From contig BPDI01000009.1 in the NCBI GenBank assembly GCA_019654215.1, forward strand, positions 22,096-86,095: a DNA stretch of 64,000 nt, in the 5' to 3' direction. The position numbers and the translations under genes were made by a program. Under the pieces are notes generated by a model. The model was not told where the DNA came from. It made no database searches and worked only from the letters and a program-made list of their open reading frames with translations. This DNA is from Gammaproteobacteria bacterium (lineage in GTDB: Bacteria > Pseudomonadota > Gammaproteobacteria > Pseudomonadales > Pseudohongiellaceae). Of the stretch, positions 1 through 9,654 are shown one piece after another; the stretch's first letter is position 1, and each line of letters starts with the position of its first letter.

Positions 1-2
1 GC

Positions 3-1388
3 GTTGCTGCGCACCAGCCGCACTACTACGATATCGCTGATTGGGATATGCAGCCTGACGATATTACATATGCTGATCATATCGCGCCCCTTTTGCAGCG
101 CAGCTGTCTGCAATGTCACCGACCCGGTGGCGGCGGTCCAATGACATTTATGTCTTATGAGGAAGTTCGTCCATGGGCTCCTGTGATCATGTATCGCACA
201 GCGATACGGGATCGTATGGGCGCTATGCCGCCTTGGTATATTGAGAAAGACATCGGTATTACTGAGGGTTTTGAATCTGATTATTCATTGTCAGATTTAG
301 ATTTGGCCATGATTCAAGCATGGACGCTGAACGGCGCGCCTCGAGGGAATCCAGCTAATGAGCCGCCTCCTCTTGTTATCTCGGAAGGCGAAGATTGGAC
401 TCTTGGAGAACCTGATTTAGTGTTGACTGGTCCTGAAATGGTTCGACCTGCAGTTGCGCCAGATTGGTGGGGAGACATTGGCATTGTTCCAACAGGTCTT
501 ACAGAAGATCGTTACGTTCAATCCATAGAAGTCAAAGAAGTCAATGATATTCCCGATGATATCGGTAGCAGCACAGTGGGTGGACGGTACATATGGCATC
601 ATATGACCTACAGTAGCGGAGTGCTCAGTGAAGATGGCTCCTTTATATTGCCTGAGACTAGGGTTGGATGGCCGATTCATGAAGTTGGTCGCAATGCTGA
701 TCAATTTCCTGATAGTGCCGGGCGATTGCTGCAAGCCAATTCTGCCTTGCATCTAAATGCTGCTCACTTGCATTCGAACGGCAGAGAGACGATTGGGCAC
801 CTGGAATTTGGCATTAAGTTCTTCCCACGTGGTTATGAGCCTAAATATACAACTCGTGGTCCACGCACTGGAAATGGTGTTGATCTGGATATCCTTCCTG
901 GTCTACCAAATCAGGAACTGAGAAATTCTGTTGTTCTCCAGCAACATACAAAGATTATGGCTTTTGAGCCGCATCTTCATGCGCCGGGAGTTCGTATGTG
1001 CCTAGAAGCGATTTGGGGACATAACAAGTTTACTCTTAACTGTGTTGGTTATGACCACAACTGGGTGAAGCAATATATTTATAAAGAAGATAAGGCGCCT
1101 CTTCTGCCGAAAGGAACAATCCTACAAACTATTGCCTATATGGACACCTCAGATGCTAACCCAAACATTGCTGATGCGCGTAACTGGGCTGGTGGAGGGC
1201 GCAGGTCCGTTTCAAATATGTTTATCGATTTGGGATATAGCGTAACTATGACCGAAGAACAATTTCAGGAAGAGATGGCGGCAAGACGAACTACACTAGC
1301 GGATCGAAATGAGTATGATGTTGGTTGTCCGCTATGTTGGTCGCCTGTACCAGAGTATGAAGATACAGCAGGTGGTAGTGAGGACTGA
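3..1388 (+). CDS. c-heme / copper monooxygenase-like (PHM-like) secreted protein, 5' truncated
   Basis: The reading frame is open to the window edge, so the start lies upstream; the first ATG at 48 is internal. A CxxCH heme c motif (CLQCH, nt 105-119) in a proline/glycine context is followed by about 350 residues resembling copper type II ascorbate-dependent monooxygenases. These include a WHHM motif (about nt 590-606), an HLH copper-ligand motif in FEPHLHAPGVRM (about nt 965-1000) and a Met-containing YMDTSDANP segment that could supply the third CuB ligand. In PHM-type enzymes two copper sites hydroxylate an aliphatic C-H bond; here the heme domain could deliver electrons in place of ascorbate. 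The heme motif implies periplasmic location. The downstream gene starts 2 bp after this stop, so they are probably co-transcribed. The substrate is unknown; the oxygenase assignment rests on motifs only. Confidence 0.7.
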   Translation, partial: VAAHQPHYYDIADWDMQPDDITYADHIAPLLQRSCLQCHRPGGGGPMTFMSYEEVRPWAPVIMYRTAIRDRMGAMPPWYIEKDIGITEGFESDYSLSDLDLAMIQAWTLNGAPRGNPANEPPPLVISEGEDWTLGEPDLVLTGPEMVRPAVAPDWWGDIGIVPTGLTEDRYVQSIEVKEVNDIPDDIGSSTVGGRYIWHHMTYSSGVLSEDGSFILPETRVGWPIHEVGRNADQFPDSAGRLLQANSALHLNAAHLHSNGRETIGHLEFGIKFFPRGYEPKYTTRGPRTGNGVDLDILPGLPNQELRNSVVLQQHTKIMAFEPHLHAPGVRMCLEAIWGHNKFTLNCVGYDHNWVKQYIYKEDKAPLLPKGTILQTIAYMDTSDANPNIADARNWAGGGRRSVSNMFIDLGYSVTMTEEQFQEEMAARRTTLADRNEYDVGCPLCWSPVPEYEDTAGGSED

Positions 1389-1389
1389 G

Positions 1390-2356
1390 ATGGTAGACCG
1401 CCGTATTCGCCTGATTTCAATCTTATTCCTAGTAATAGCGGTTGCGGGATTCGCAACCGCACAGGAACGTCGTATGACGCTTTCGGGCGAGACCCTTACG
1501 CCTGCGTACGAGGGTTGGTGGCCCAATGAAGACGGGACTTTTAAACTTTTTTTCGGGTATATGAATTCAAATTGGGAAGAAGAGTTTGACGTCGATGTTG
1601 GCCCAGGAAACTATTTTTCTGTCGTAGGCCCTGGCGAACTAGATGATCTGGATATCGATGGATATGATTTTGGGCGGGCAGATGAAGGTCAACCGACCCA
1701 CTTCTATCCTCGCAGAAATGCATTTCTGTTTACAATTGATGTGCCCGCCGATTTCGGCGAAAAAGAACTGGTTTGGACATTGCAGGCCCGGTCTAATTAC
1801 ATGGCTCGGGCTTACGGAACTTTGAAACCTGACTATCGTATTGATCCGCAGGTGATTTCGACAGAGGTGGGCGGAGCTTTTGGCAGTCTGGATGACCGTC
1901 TAAGAACCAATATTCCACCAGAACTGGTATTGGAAGGGAAGCATTTCGTACGGTCCGGTGGGGCAGGCGCTGGATCTGGCTGTTACAGTTAAAGACCCGG
2001 ACAACTTGCCGGCCCGTTCTGGCAGACGGCCTCCGCGGACACCTGAGCAGATTTACCGGCCGCCTCAATCAATAGTAGTTTCGTCTGGCCCTGGAGAACG
2101 CTTCTCTTGGATAATATATCGTGGCCCAGCTGATCGAGCTTCCTTCGAGCCAGTGCAAATGAAGACCTACATGGATTCGCGAGTCTACGCAAATTCACCT
2201 TGGTCGCCCCCATTTACTATTCCTATGCCGCCGGAAGATAATCGTTGGACAGCCGCAGTTACTTTTGACACCCCAGGTGAATATGTATTGAGAGGAGTTG
2301 CCAGCGACGGATCTATGTTCACCTATCAGAACGTTACCGTTACTGTAACTCGTTGA
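1390..2356 (+). CDS. Secreted protein of unknown function, partner of the PHM-like gene (one frameshift)
   Basis: The start is ATG at 1390, preceded by a GAGGA ribosome-binding site. It opens with a typical signal peptide (basic VDRRIR, then a hydrophobic stretch ending FATAQ). The mature part has an AYEGWWPNEDGTFKL-FFGYMN segment and a later GQPTHFYPRR segment, a combination I associate with unnamed proteins next to heme or copper oxygenases. The C-terminus (TPGEYVLRGVASDG) looks like a beta-sandwich. The frame breaks inside a GGGG run near 1959-1963; removing one G joins VRSGG to QALDLAVTV, and the protein continues to 2356. A terminator follows at once. It is probably a periplasmic partner or accessory of the upstream oxidoreductase; no enzymatic motif was recognised. 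Confidence 0.6.
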
Positions 2357-2370
2357 TCTGATAGTTAAAG

Positions 2371-2406
2371 AAAAAGCACGGCAGTGAAAACTGCGGTGCT
2401 TTTTTA
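2371..2406 (+). terminator. Rho-independent terminator after the PHM-like pair
   Basis: An A-run leads into a 10-bp stem (AGCACGGCAG pairing with CTGCGGTGCT, one G-G mismatch), a TGAAAA loop and a T6 tract. It sits about 15 bp after the stop at 2356 and separates the oxygenase pair from the TRAP genes. Confidence 0.85.
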
Positions 2407-2496
2407 TGTTGACTAGAAAGTTCTACACCATAGTATTGTCCTGGGACCTGCGCTATTCTTGGCCATCAGCCTAAAGATGACGCCAGAGAGTAGTTT

Positions 2497-3708
2497 ATGA
2501 AGCGGATTGAAACTGGTCTTTCTTCTTTTATTTCCATTCTTGCAGTTTACTTGAGCAGCCTGCGCAATCTGACTTTCATTCCTCTTCTATTTATTCCAGT
2601 TTCATCGCTGGCGGCAGAAGATATCCAGTTTCCAAAAACCATTGCTTGGTCTGCCTATCAAACTGGCACCGGTGGTTACAGTCAGGCTGTAGCAATCGGC
2701 AATATCCTACAGCGCCAATACGGAACAAATCTCAGAGTGATACCAGGTCGTAATGACGTATCGAGACTCGCTACTTTAAGGGCAGGACGTGTACATTTTT
2801 CTGCAGGTGGTTCTGAAGCTATTTATGCCCAGGAAGGTATTCTTAATTTTGCATCGAAGATTTGGGGACCCCAATCAATTCGGGCCTTAATGTCCAATTA
2901 TTCCGATAGTTGTTCCTACACGATGGTGACCGCAACCGATGCAAACATTCGAAGCATTTCAGATGTAAAAGGGAAAAGAGTTACTTTCGTTCAGGGTGCT
3001 CCCTCTTTAAACAATGCGATGGCAGCATTGTTATCTTACGCCAATCTTACCTGGGATGATGTTGAGCGGGTAGAAGTTGGTGGCTATAACGCTTCCGCCG
3101 ATGCCGTTGTAAACAATCGAGCAGATGTTGTGGGTGGGGCTTGTAATTCTCCTCCGTTCCTGCGGCTAGAGGCTTCCCCTCGGGGATTGACCTTTCCTCC
3201 ATTTCCCCATGATGATGAAGAAGCTATACAAAGAGTGCGAGAGCGTCTGCCTTGGTATGTGCCGCATATAGCTATCGAAGGTCCAACTATTCCTTCAGAA
3301 GGAATTCAGGTTTTTACTTCTGCTTACCCATTGCTTGTAGGTCTGGATACTTCAGATGCATTATTAGCCTATAGTACCGTGAGAGTGATGCATGAGAATT
3401 ATGAGACCTATAAAAATAATGCACCTGGCGCTTCTGGCTGGCGGATGGATCGACAGAAGTTTGAACAAGCTTTTGTGCCATTTCACCCAGGAGCTATTCG
3501 ATACTACAAGGAAATTGGTGCATGGACTCCTGAAGCAGAAGCAAATAATCAAAAAAATCTTCATAGACAATCGGTATTGAAAATTGCCTGGGACGCATTT
3601 TTTCCGACTGCTCCTGAGGACTATGTGGAATTTGAGCAAGCTTGGTTGGTCGCTCGTGAAGCGGCTTTAGCGGAAGCAGATTTGATAACTCTTGGTGAAG
3701 GACTTTAG
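2497..3708 (+). CDS. TAXI-family TRAP transporter solute-binding protein
   Basis: A periplasmic substrate receptor of a tripartite ATP-independent transporter, 403 residues, slightly longer than usual because of a long N-terminal leader (hydrophobic residues about 12-40, ending SLAAED). Family hallmarks are the early GTGGYSQAVAIGNIL segment and the RVIPGRNDVSRLATLRAGRVHF segment, followed by an aromatic-rich core. The start ATG at 2497 has a purine-rich GAGAG ribosome-binding site 7 bp upstream. Ten bases separate the stop from the fused permease gene, so the two form one operon. TAXI receptors mostly bind dicarboxylates or amino acids such as glutamate; the ligand cannot be read from the sequence. 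Confidence 0.9.
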   Translation: MKRIETGLSSFISILAVYLSSLRNLTFIPLLFIPVSSLAAEDIQFPKTIAWSAYQTGTGGYSQAVAIGNILQRQYGTNLRVIPGRNDVSRLATLRAGRVHFSAGGSEAIYAQEGILNFASKIWGPQSIRALMSNYSDSCSYTMVTATDANIRSISDVKGKRVTFVQGAPSLNNAMAALLSYANLTWDDVERVEVGGYNASADAVVNNRADVVGGACNSPPFLRLEASPRGLTFPPFPHDDEEAIQRVRERLPWYVPHIAIEGPTIPSEGIQVFTSAYPLLVGLDTSDALLAYSTVRVMHENYETYKNNAPGASGWRMDRQKFEQAFVPFHPGAIRYYKEIGAWTPEAEANNQKNLHRQSVLKIAWDAFFPTAPEDYVEFEQAWLVAREAALAEADLITLGEGL

Positions 3709-3718
3709 TTAGTACCAA

Positions 3719-5711
3719 ATGTCTGAAGCAGTAAGCAAAAACCACGAAGACGATTCTTCTAAGCCAGCTCAAAAATTACGCTACCGTGAATTGCCCGAAG
3801 TATGGCAAAAAGTCATGGCAGTCATGACTGCGATTTCTATCGTTCTCGCTGTAAATCAAATTTTTAACCTTGGCTTTTTTGTCGGCTATGTCATGTTGGA
3901 TAGCCGCTATATGTATTTGATCACTGGCGTCATGCTGTGCATGGTGTTTATTACCTTTCCTGCTACAAAACATAGTCCAACCCATGTCCCCCGGTATGAC
4001 ATCTTAATCATGGCTGTCATTGCTGTTATATTTTCTTACTATGCCTTTTATGCAGAACGCATAGTACTGGAGGCATGGGAATATACAGCCCCACCTGTCG
4101 GAGAATTCTTGGCCATTGTGACCTGGGTGATTGTGATGGAGGCAGGGCGCCGTGCTGGGGGCTGGCCAGTGTTTGCGATCGTTGCCGTATTTTCTTTGTA
4201 TCCCACCTTTGCCGATAGATTACCTGACGTTATAGCCGCATTAAGTATTCCGCTTACAGATGCTGCCATCTTCCATGTAATGGGAGCAGAAAGCTTATTC
4301 GGGTTACCTATGACAGTCTTCGCTACACTAGTTTTCGGATTCTTAGTCTTTGGGATTTCGCTGCAATTCACCGGTGGGGGTCCGTTCTTTATTAATCTTG
4401 CATTTGCCTTGCTCGGACATATGCGTGGTGGGCCGGCAAAGGTCGCGATCTTTTCAAGCGGGTTAATGGGTTCCATGAGTGGCGGACCAATTAGTAACGT
4501 ATTAACCACAGGACCATTATCGATTCCGGCAATGCGCCGGATAGGATTTAGCAAAGAATATGCGTCAGGGGTTGAGGCCTGTGCTTCAACCGGTGGTGTA
4601 TTCATGCCGCCTATCATGGGTGCAACTGCTTTTGTTATGGCGAGTTTTTTAAATATTAGCTATGTAGCTGTTGCTATCGCTGCCATCATTCCTTCTGTGT
4701 TGTATTTCTTCGGTCTGTTATCCAGATCGATGCTTATGCAGCGCGCCGTGATTTAAAAGGTTTCCAAAAGACGAATTACCGAAACTTGGGAAAGTATTTA
4801 AGGAAGGTTGGTACTTTATAGCGGTTTTTGTCGCGTTGATTTGGATGTTGGTGTACCTACAACGCGAGGCAGTGGCACCGTTTTATGCTACTGCAATTCT
4901 GTTAGTAGTAAATCAATTTACGGTGCACAAACTTTCCTTCGAGCGCTTTATGGCTCTGGTTGCGCAAATGGGTAAGTTGCTGGCAGAGTTAGCGGGAATT
5001 CTTGCAGCTATTGGATTAATCATTGGTGGGTTGGCGGTAACCGGTATCGCCGGAACCATTGCCAATGATTTAGTTTATTTAGCAGGTGAGAGCGTAATCG
5101 TCTTGCTCATCATGGGGGCTTTAACCAGTTTTATTCTCGGAATCGGGATGACGGTAACTGCCGCTTATATTTTTCTTGCTATTGTATTAGTGCCAGCCCT
5201 CACAAATTCTGGGTTAGACCCGCTAGCGAGCCACATGTTTGTCATGTATTGGGGAATGTTGAGCTTTATAACGCCGCCGGTAGCACTGGCTGCGTTCGCG
5301 GCTGCGTCAGTGGCCCATGTATCACCAATGCGGGCTGGGATTGAAGCAATGCGCTTGGGTGCGATTATTTATTTTGTTCCATTCTTTTTTGTGTTTAATC
5401 CAGCGCTGCTGCTGCAGGCATCTGCAATAGAAAATTTGCAGGCAATTACGACGGCTCTTGTTGGAGTTGCATTAGTTTCTGCGTCCTTACAAGGTTATTT
5501 AATAGGCATTGGAGATCTGGGTGATGGGCTAAAAGGGCTAATAGTTAGGGTTCCTATAGGCATCTCTGGTTTAACCCTAGCTTTGCCAGCAGGCGGTCTA
5601 TTCGGCCTCAGCCAGATTTTTCTGCTAGCTGTTGCGCTTATATTTCTCGGGGCAGGCATTTTCGGTCGCTTTGTTTTCTTTTCAAAACCCAGAGAAAAAT
5701 CTTCGTCCTGA
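3719..5711 (+). CDS. TRAP transporter fused permease (DctQM fusion; two frameshifts)
   Basis: The membrane component that pairs with the TAXI receptor: a 4-TM small subunit fused to the 12-TM large subunit, about 660 residues. The N-terminal piece (3719-4756) carries the GLMGSMSGGPISNVLTTG motif typical of TAXI-TRAP permeases. The C-terminal piece (in frame from about 4764 to 5711) carries the remaining helices and an IGMTVTAAYI motif. The two are separated by two single-base shifts: near 4726-4732, after which the frame reads QIDAYAARRDLKG, and at the TTTCC near 4761-4764, after which it reads FPKDELPKLGKVFKEGW. These are exactly the family's expected linker residues, so this is one gene. 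It moves the substrate with Na+ or H+ symport across the inner membrane. Confidence 0.88.
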
Positions 5712-5839
5712 TAGCTCTCTAATAACAGATGGAGAGCAACAATCGGTAAGCATTATTTAGACTGTTAACTGGTTCCGCAATGCCATGGAAAGGTGATATG
5801 GGCGTAGCTGATACTGCATTTAGAACATCGGATCAGCTC

Positions 5840-5845
5840 TATAAT
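5840..5845 (+). promoter_or_regulatory. Candidate -10 element upstream of the PAL-like gene
   Basis: A perfect TATAAT lies about 95 bp before the ATG at 5938 in a 226-bp intergenic gap. No good -35 hexamer is visible at 16-18 bp, so this is only a candidate. Confidence 0.25.
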
Positions 5846-5937
5846 TCCATTCTGATCATGTATCGTTTAGGCTGTGTCTCCCATCCTTCGATACGTTAAA
5901 TGGAATGGCAATCATTTTCCAGTGGCGGAGCAGTTCT

Positions 5938-6996
5938 ATGAAATCAAGTAACTTTCTCACATTAATTATCTTAGTGTTTGGTTTGTCACAGTTGGGATAT
6001 TGTCAGCTGGAGCCAATTAATAGTCGACCAAATCCATTTATCTCAGTCGACAACTGGGCCGATCTGCCAAATGGTCGAACCTGGGGTTCCACTGCCGGTG
6101 TAGATATCGATCCTGATGGGCGCCATTTATGGGCGATCGATCGCTGTGGCACAAATTCCTGTGCAGGTTCGAATCTCGATCCAATCTTGAAAATAGCTCC
6201 CGATGGAAATGTAGTTGCTGCAATTGGTGGAGGATTAATGCTTTTTCCTCACGGATTACATTTGGATAGAGATGGCAATATCTGGGTAACCGATGCTCAG
6301 GGTCCTGATCCAACGAATCCGGTAACAGCGGATATGGGGCATGTTGTTTACAAATTAAGCCCAGAAGGCGAGGTGTTGCTTACTTTGGGTCAGCCAGGAG
6401 TTGCAGGCGATGGCACCAATGCTTTATTAGAATCTCCCTGTGATGTGGTAACTGATGCAGATGGCAATATCTATGTTGGCGATGGTCACAGTGGACAGAG
6501 TGATGATGCAACAGTAGATACGGTTGCCCGCATTGTAAAATTCGATCGCAATGGAAACCTTTTAAAGTATTGGGGTGATTGGGGATCAGAAGCGGGTCAA
6601 TTTAAAACACCTCATGCAGTCGATATTGATTCCCGAAATCGACTTATCGTTGGTGACCGCGGCAATAACCGATTACAAATATTCGATCTAGAAGGCAACT
6701 ATATTGGCGAATTCAAATCTTTCAGTCGCCCAAGTGGTATTTACATTACCGATGATGACACTATTTATGTGGCTGACTCAGAGTCCGAGTTTGATGATGT
6801 TCGTAACCCGGGCTGGCATGCAGGTATTCGAGTAGGTAGTGTGCTTGATGGAATCGTCGACTATTTCATTGATGGAGCAGTGGAGGCCTATCCTGATGGT
6901 TCTAATCCTGAAGGAGTTGCAGTGGATGCAGCAGGCAATGTCTATGGCGCTGTAGTTTCTGGCGGTGGGGCGATGGTTAAGTCAACTAGAAGATAG
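5938..6996 (+). CDS. NHL-repeat secreted protein, PAL-like (peptidyl-alpha-hydroxyglycine amidating lyase family)
   Basis: A 352-residue exported beta-propeller. The chosen start ATG at 5938 has a GGCGGAG ribosome-binding site and gives a clean signal peptide ending near residue 22; an upstream in-frame start would add a poor leader. NHL repeats recur as D-GN-WVTD or D-GNIYVGD units. Two match the zinc-binding positions of PAL: FPHGLHLD (His105) and TPHAVDID (His226), the latter followed by GDRGNNRLQIF. The third position, where PAL has a further His, reads NPEGVAVD with Glu325. PAL cleaves hydroxyglycine carbinolamides made by PHM, and a PHM-like protein lies 5 kb upstream. The missing third His means lyase activity is uncertain; a generic propeller lactonase or scaffold is the alternative. 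Confidence 0.78.
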   Translation: MKSSNFLTLIILVFGLSQLGYCQLEPINSRPNPFISVDNWADLPNGRTWGSTAGVDIDPDGRHLWAIDRCGTNSCAGSNLDPILKIAPDGNVVAAIGGGLMLFPHGLHLDRDGNIWVTDAQGPDPTNPVTADMGHVVYKLSPEGEVLLTLGQPGVAGDGTNALLESPCDVVTDADGNIYVGDGHSGQSDDATVDTVARIVKFDRNGNLLKYWGDWGSEAGQFKTPHAVDIDSRNRLIVGDRGNNRLQIFDLEGNYIGEFKSFSRPSGIYITDDDTIYVADSESEFDDVRNPGWHAGIRVGSVLDGIVDYFIDGAVEAYPDGSNPEGVAVDAAGNVYGAVVSGGGAMVKSTRR

Positions 6997-7019
6997 GCGA
7001 ACCTGAAGGTAACTATGGT

Positions 7020-7457
7020 ATGGAATACATTCTTTCTGGTCACAGAGCTCAAGAGCAATTTGCGCGTGAACTAAAAATTGGAAAAGTCATGATAGTAAAG
7101 AAGGGAGTCAAAGAATTAGTAGAAGAAGCTGAAGAGCAGGTAGTTACGCTAACGCCAGCTGAAGTAGATGATAAATCTCAGGGAGGGGGGGTTTAGGCTA
7201 GTTGATCTGGGGGATATTCGCGAATTAAAACGCGATGGCATAATTCCTGGATCGCTCCATGTGCCCCGAGGAATGTTAGAATTCTGGATCGATCCTGAAA
7301 GTCCTTATTACCGTCGTGATTTCGATGCAATGACGAAGTGATTCTCTTTTGTAACAAAGGGTCAAGATCAGCACTTGCTGCGCTCTCTTTGAAAACTATG
7401 GGTATCGACAATGTCTCCCATATGCAAGGCGGCATGTCGCAGTGGGAAGAAGAATAG
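7020..7457 (+). CDS. Rhodanese-like domain protein (two frameshifts)
   Basis: No single long ORF covers this gene, but three consecutive frames read as one rhodanese. Piece one starts ATG 7020 (MEYILSGHRAQEQFA) and runs to a G7 tract at about 7188. Piece two reads LVDLGDIRELKRDGIIPGS then LHVPRGMLEFWIDPES up to about 7338. Piece three reads DEVILFCNKGSRSALAALS and ends QGGMSQWEEE at 7457. FCNKGSRS is the active-site loop with the sulfur-accepting Cys. Such single-domain proteins transfer sulfane sulfur or act in thiol detoxification. It follows the PAL-like gene by 23 bp and may be co-transcribed. Confidence 0.75.
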
Positions 7458-7580
7458 GGCGAGTCGAGCGTTTGCCTGAACGCAAATAAGTAAATAAAAA
7501 GATCGACTTTACGTTATAAATCGAGGTAGACGCACTTGCAGCTCTCGATGTTTCCCTCAGTGATGGGGTATTTATAGGGT

Positions 7581-8416
7581 GTGATGAAGTTCATCTGCAA
7601 TACTTGTATCCGATGGATTAGTTTAGCATCGCTAACATTCATCATATGGACTGGTTACAGTCAGACTATTCATATTTCTCATTGTATGGCTAGCTGTCCT
7701 CAGAATTCGGTGACTAACACTGAAATCGTCGTGCATCATCTCTATGTAGCTGAGATAAACAATGGCAATGGTTTGGCGGATTGGGTTGCTTATCGAGTTT
7801 GCAAGGTTCCGTAGGGGTTGCATCATTGTTGCCAAGATGGTGGCAACAGGATGAGCTTTTACCATATGCTATTACTCGAGAATCCGATCTTAGTCTCCCT
7901 TCATTCGATCAGCCGGACTTAAGTAATCAACAAGACCGTGATTACCGAGTTAATGAAATAGTTTTCACTTCTGAGGATCGTGGTAGGTTGGCACCAATGA
8001 CTAGTTTCGCCGATACGCCTTTTTGGGAAGAGCTTAATAATCTCAGCAATATGGCACCATTACCAACAGATTTACGCGCCGGTGCCTGGGCCAATCTGGA
8101 ACAGGCAATTAATGAACTAACAGCATCTGAAGAAGAGTTGTATGTGATAAGCGGCCCTTTGTACGAAATCAAAGGAACTTTAAACACACGCTCGATAGTT
8201 GGAAGTCTTCCTTCGCGCTACTTCAAGATAGTCGCTACCGAGGATAATTATGCATCGTTTGTGTTTAATGCGGATTTACCAATTCATGCAGACTATTGCG
8301 ATCAAATCGAATCAATAAATGCGATACAGCAATCCTCGGGTCTAAGTTTGTTTCCGGAATTGGAAACCGAGTTGACGCCAGGGTTGTATTCCAGCCTGCG
8401 CTGTCAGCAGCCATAA
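7581..8416 (+). CDS. Secreted DNA/RNA non-specific endonuclease family (NUC), one frameshift, altered active-site motif
   Basis: The start ATG at 7581 gives a signal peptide (LASLTFIIWTGYSQ). The first piece carries HCMASCPQN, EIVVHHLYVAEINN and ADWVAYRV, the usual N-terminal hallmarks of this family. The frame shifts near 7800-7815. The second piece reads VGVASLLPRWWQQDELL, DYRVNE, then EDRGRLAPMTSF, LSNMAPL and AGAWANLE, ending at 8416. In active NUC/EndoG enzymes the DRGH motif supplies the general-base His and the Asn of LSN binds Mg2+. Here the His position is Arg (DRGR, nt 7976-7987) while the Asn is kept. It is therefore either a catalytically altered secreted nuclease homologue or a sequence error. 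Confidence 0.78.
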
Positions 8417-8443
8417 TAAAAAATAAGTCAGGACAGAAGCCTT

Positions 8444-9134
8444 ATGTCTTACATTTTTACTCCTCCTGCAACCGTTTCAGTGCCTGTAAAGGGATCTAAT
8501 AAAAGTTTTCCAGTTAATCGCATTTATTGTGTAGGTCAAAACTACAGTGATCATGTCAAAGAGATGGGTGGCGACCCCAAAAAGAATCCGCCGGTATTTT
8601 TTAGTAAGCCAGCTAACGCGATTGTTACCAAGAACGCCGACGTAAAATTTGCATCTGCTACTCCCAAATCTCCACTACGAAGTAGAACTGGTAGTTGCTC
8701 TAGGTGGTGGTGGAACCTACATCGCAACAGTTGACGCGCTTCAATATGTCTATGGTTATGCTGTTGGTATCGATTTCACTCGTAGAGATTTGCAGGAAGC
8801 GGCAAAACAGAGTGGCAGGCCTTGGGATACAGCAAAAGGATTTGATCAATCGGCACCGATTTCTTCAATTACACCAATTGTCGATGACAAACACCTTGGT
8901 GACAGACGAATTGCCCTTTCTTTAAATGATGAGATTAGGCAAGACGCAAATCTGAATCAAATGATCTGGTCGGTTGCAGAAATTATCGCTGAGTTGTCGA
9001 AATTTTATGAGCTAAAAGAAGGTGATTTGATTTTTACCGGCACACCTTCAGGAGTATCAAATGTATCTCCCGGTGACCGTATTCATGCTGTGATCGATGG
9101 CATCGGTGAAGTTGAGTTCGATATTGTGAGCTAG
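8444..9134 (+). CDS. Fumarylacetoacetate hydrolase family protein, fumarylpyruvate hydrolase-like (one frameshift)
   Basis: About 230 residues after joining two frames near 8660-8668. Piece one (from ATG 8444) has VNRIYCVGQNYSDHVKEMGG and PPVFFSKPANAIV. Piece two has NLHYEVELVVALG with the E-x-E metal ligands, YGYAVGIDFTRRDLQ with the metal-binding Asp, GRPWDTAKGFDQSAP, and FTGTPSGVSNVSPGD. This pattern fits the NagK/gentisate-pathway fumarylpyruvate hydrolases, which cleave a C-C bond to give fumarate and pyruvate with Mg2+; other acylpyruvases of the FAHD1 type are alternatives. No gentisate dioxygenase is seen nearby, so the pathway is not established. Confidence 0.85.
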
Positions 9135-9285
9135 CTGTCCTTTTTAAGTATAGTTAGGGTTAGATGCAGAAAATCTGAAGAAAAAAATTAGGTTGGATAG
9201 ACCTTAATTACCGGCCTTCAGGTTTTCAGGAAGGGGAATGGTCCATTTCCCGCCGGAAAATAGGTGCTCTTGCTGCTGGAATCAA

Positions 9286-9510
9286 TTACTGCAGATTCTC
9301 TGCGGTGTCGTCCAGCTCGACCAATTCATAGTCGAGATCGATACGCTTTGTGTCTAAGCGTTCCTCGATGCGGCGACGGAGCTCGGTTAAATGAGATTTA
9401 GCCTTGGGGACAGCTTCTCTAATTTCCCTTTCTTCGCCCGGCAATACCCCTGTCGGATCGAGAAAATCCTTGGTACTCTCTAAGTTTTCTTCCCACTTTT
9501 GCTCTTTCAT
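9286..9510 (-). CDS. Small charged hypothetical protein
   Basis: A 74-residue protein starting at ATG 9510 with a strong GAGAGG ribosome-binding site; an upstream in-frame extension is AT-rich and less likely. It is highly charged, probably helical (EREIREAVPKAKSHLTELRR), with an acidic C-terminus. No family was recognised. It lies between the end of the acyl-CoA ligase (same strand, upstream) and a convergent hydrolase gene. Confidence 0.45.
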   Translation of the reverse strand: MKEQKWEENLESTKDFLDPTGVLPGEEREIREAVPKAKSHLTELRRRIEERLDTKRIDLDYELVELDDTAENLQ

Positions 9511-9654
9511 GGTGCCTCTCTTTTCCTCATTACTCTCTGACGAACGAGTATTACCATTTAATTTACGTATAATTTCTTTATCGTTAAGCAAGGGGTTATT
9601 CTTCAATAAAATCTTCAAAAAAATAGTGTTCGGAAAGCCAAACCATAATGGCAG

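Noticed and set aside
4048..4617. 189-codon open frame on the minus strand inside the TRAP permease
   Set aside because: It is a mirror of a conserved transmembrane coding region, has no ribosome-binding site or recognisable domain, and the plus strand is unambiguously coding.
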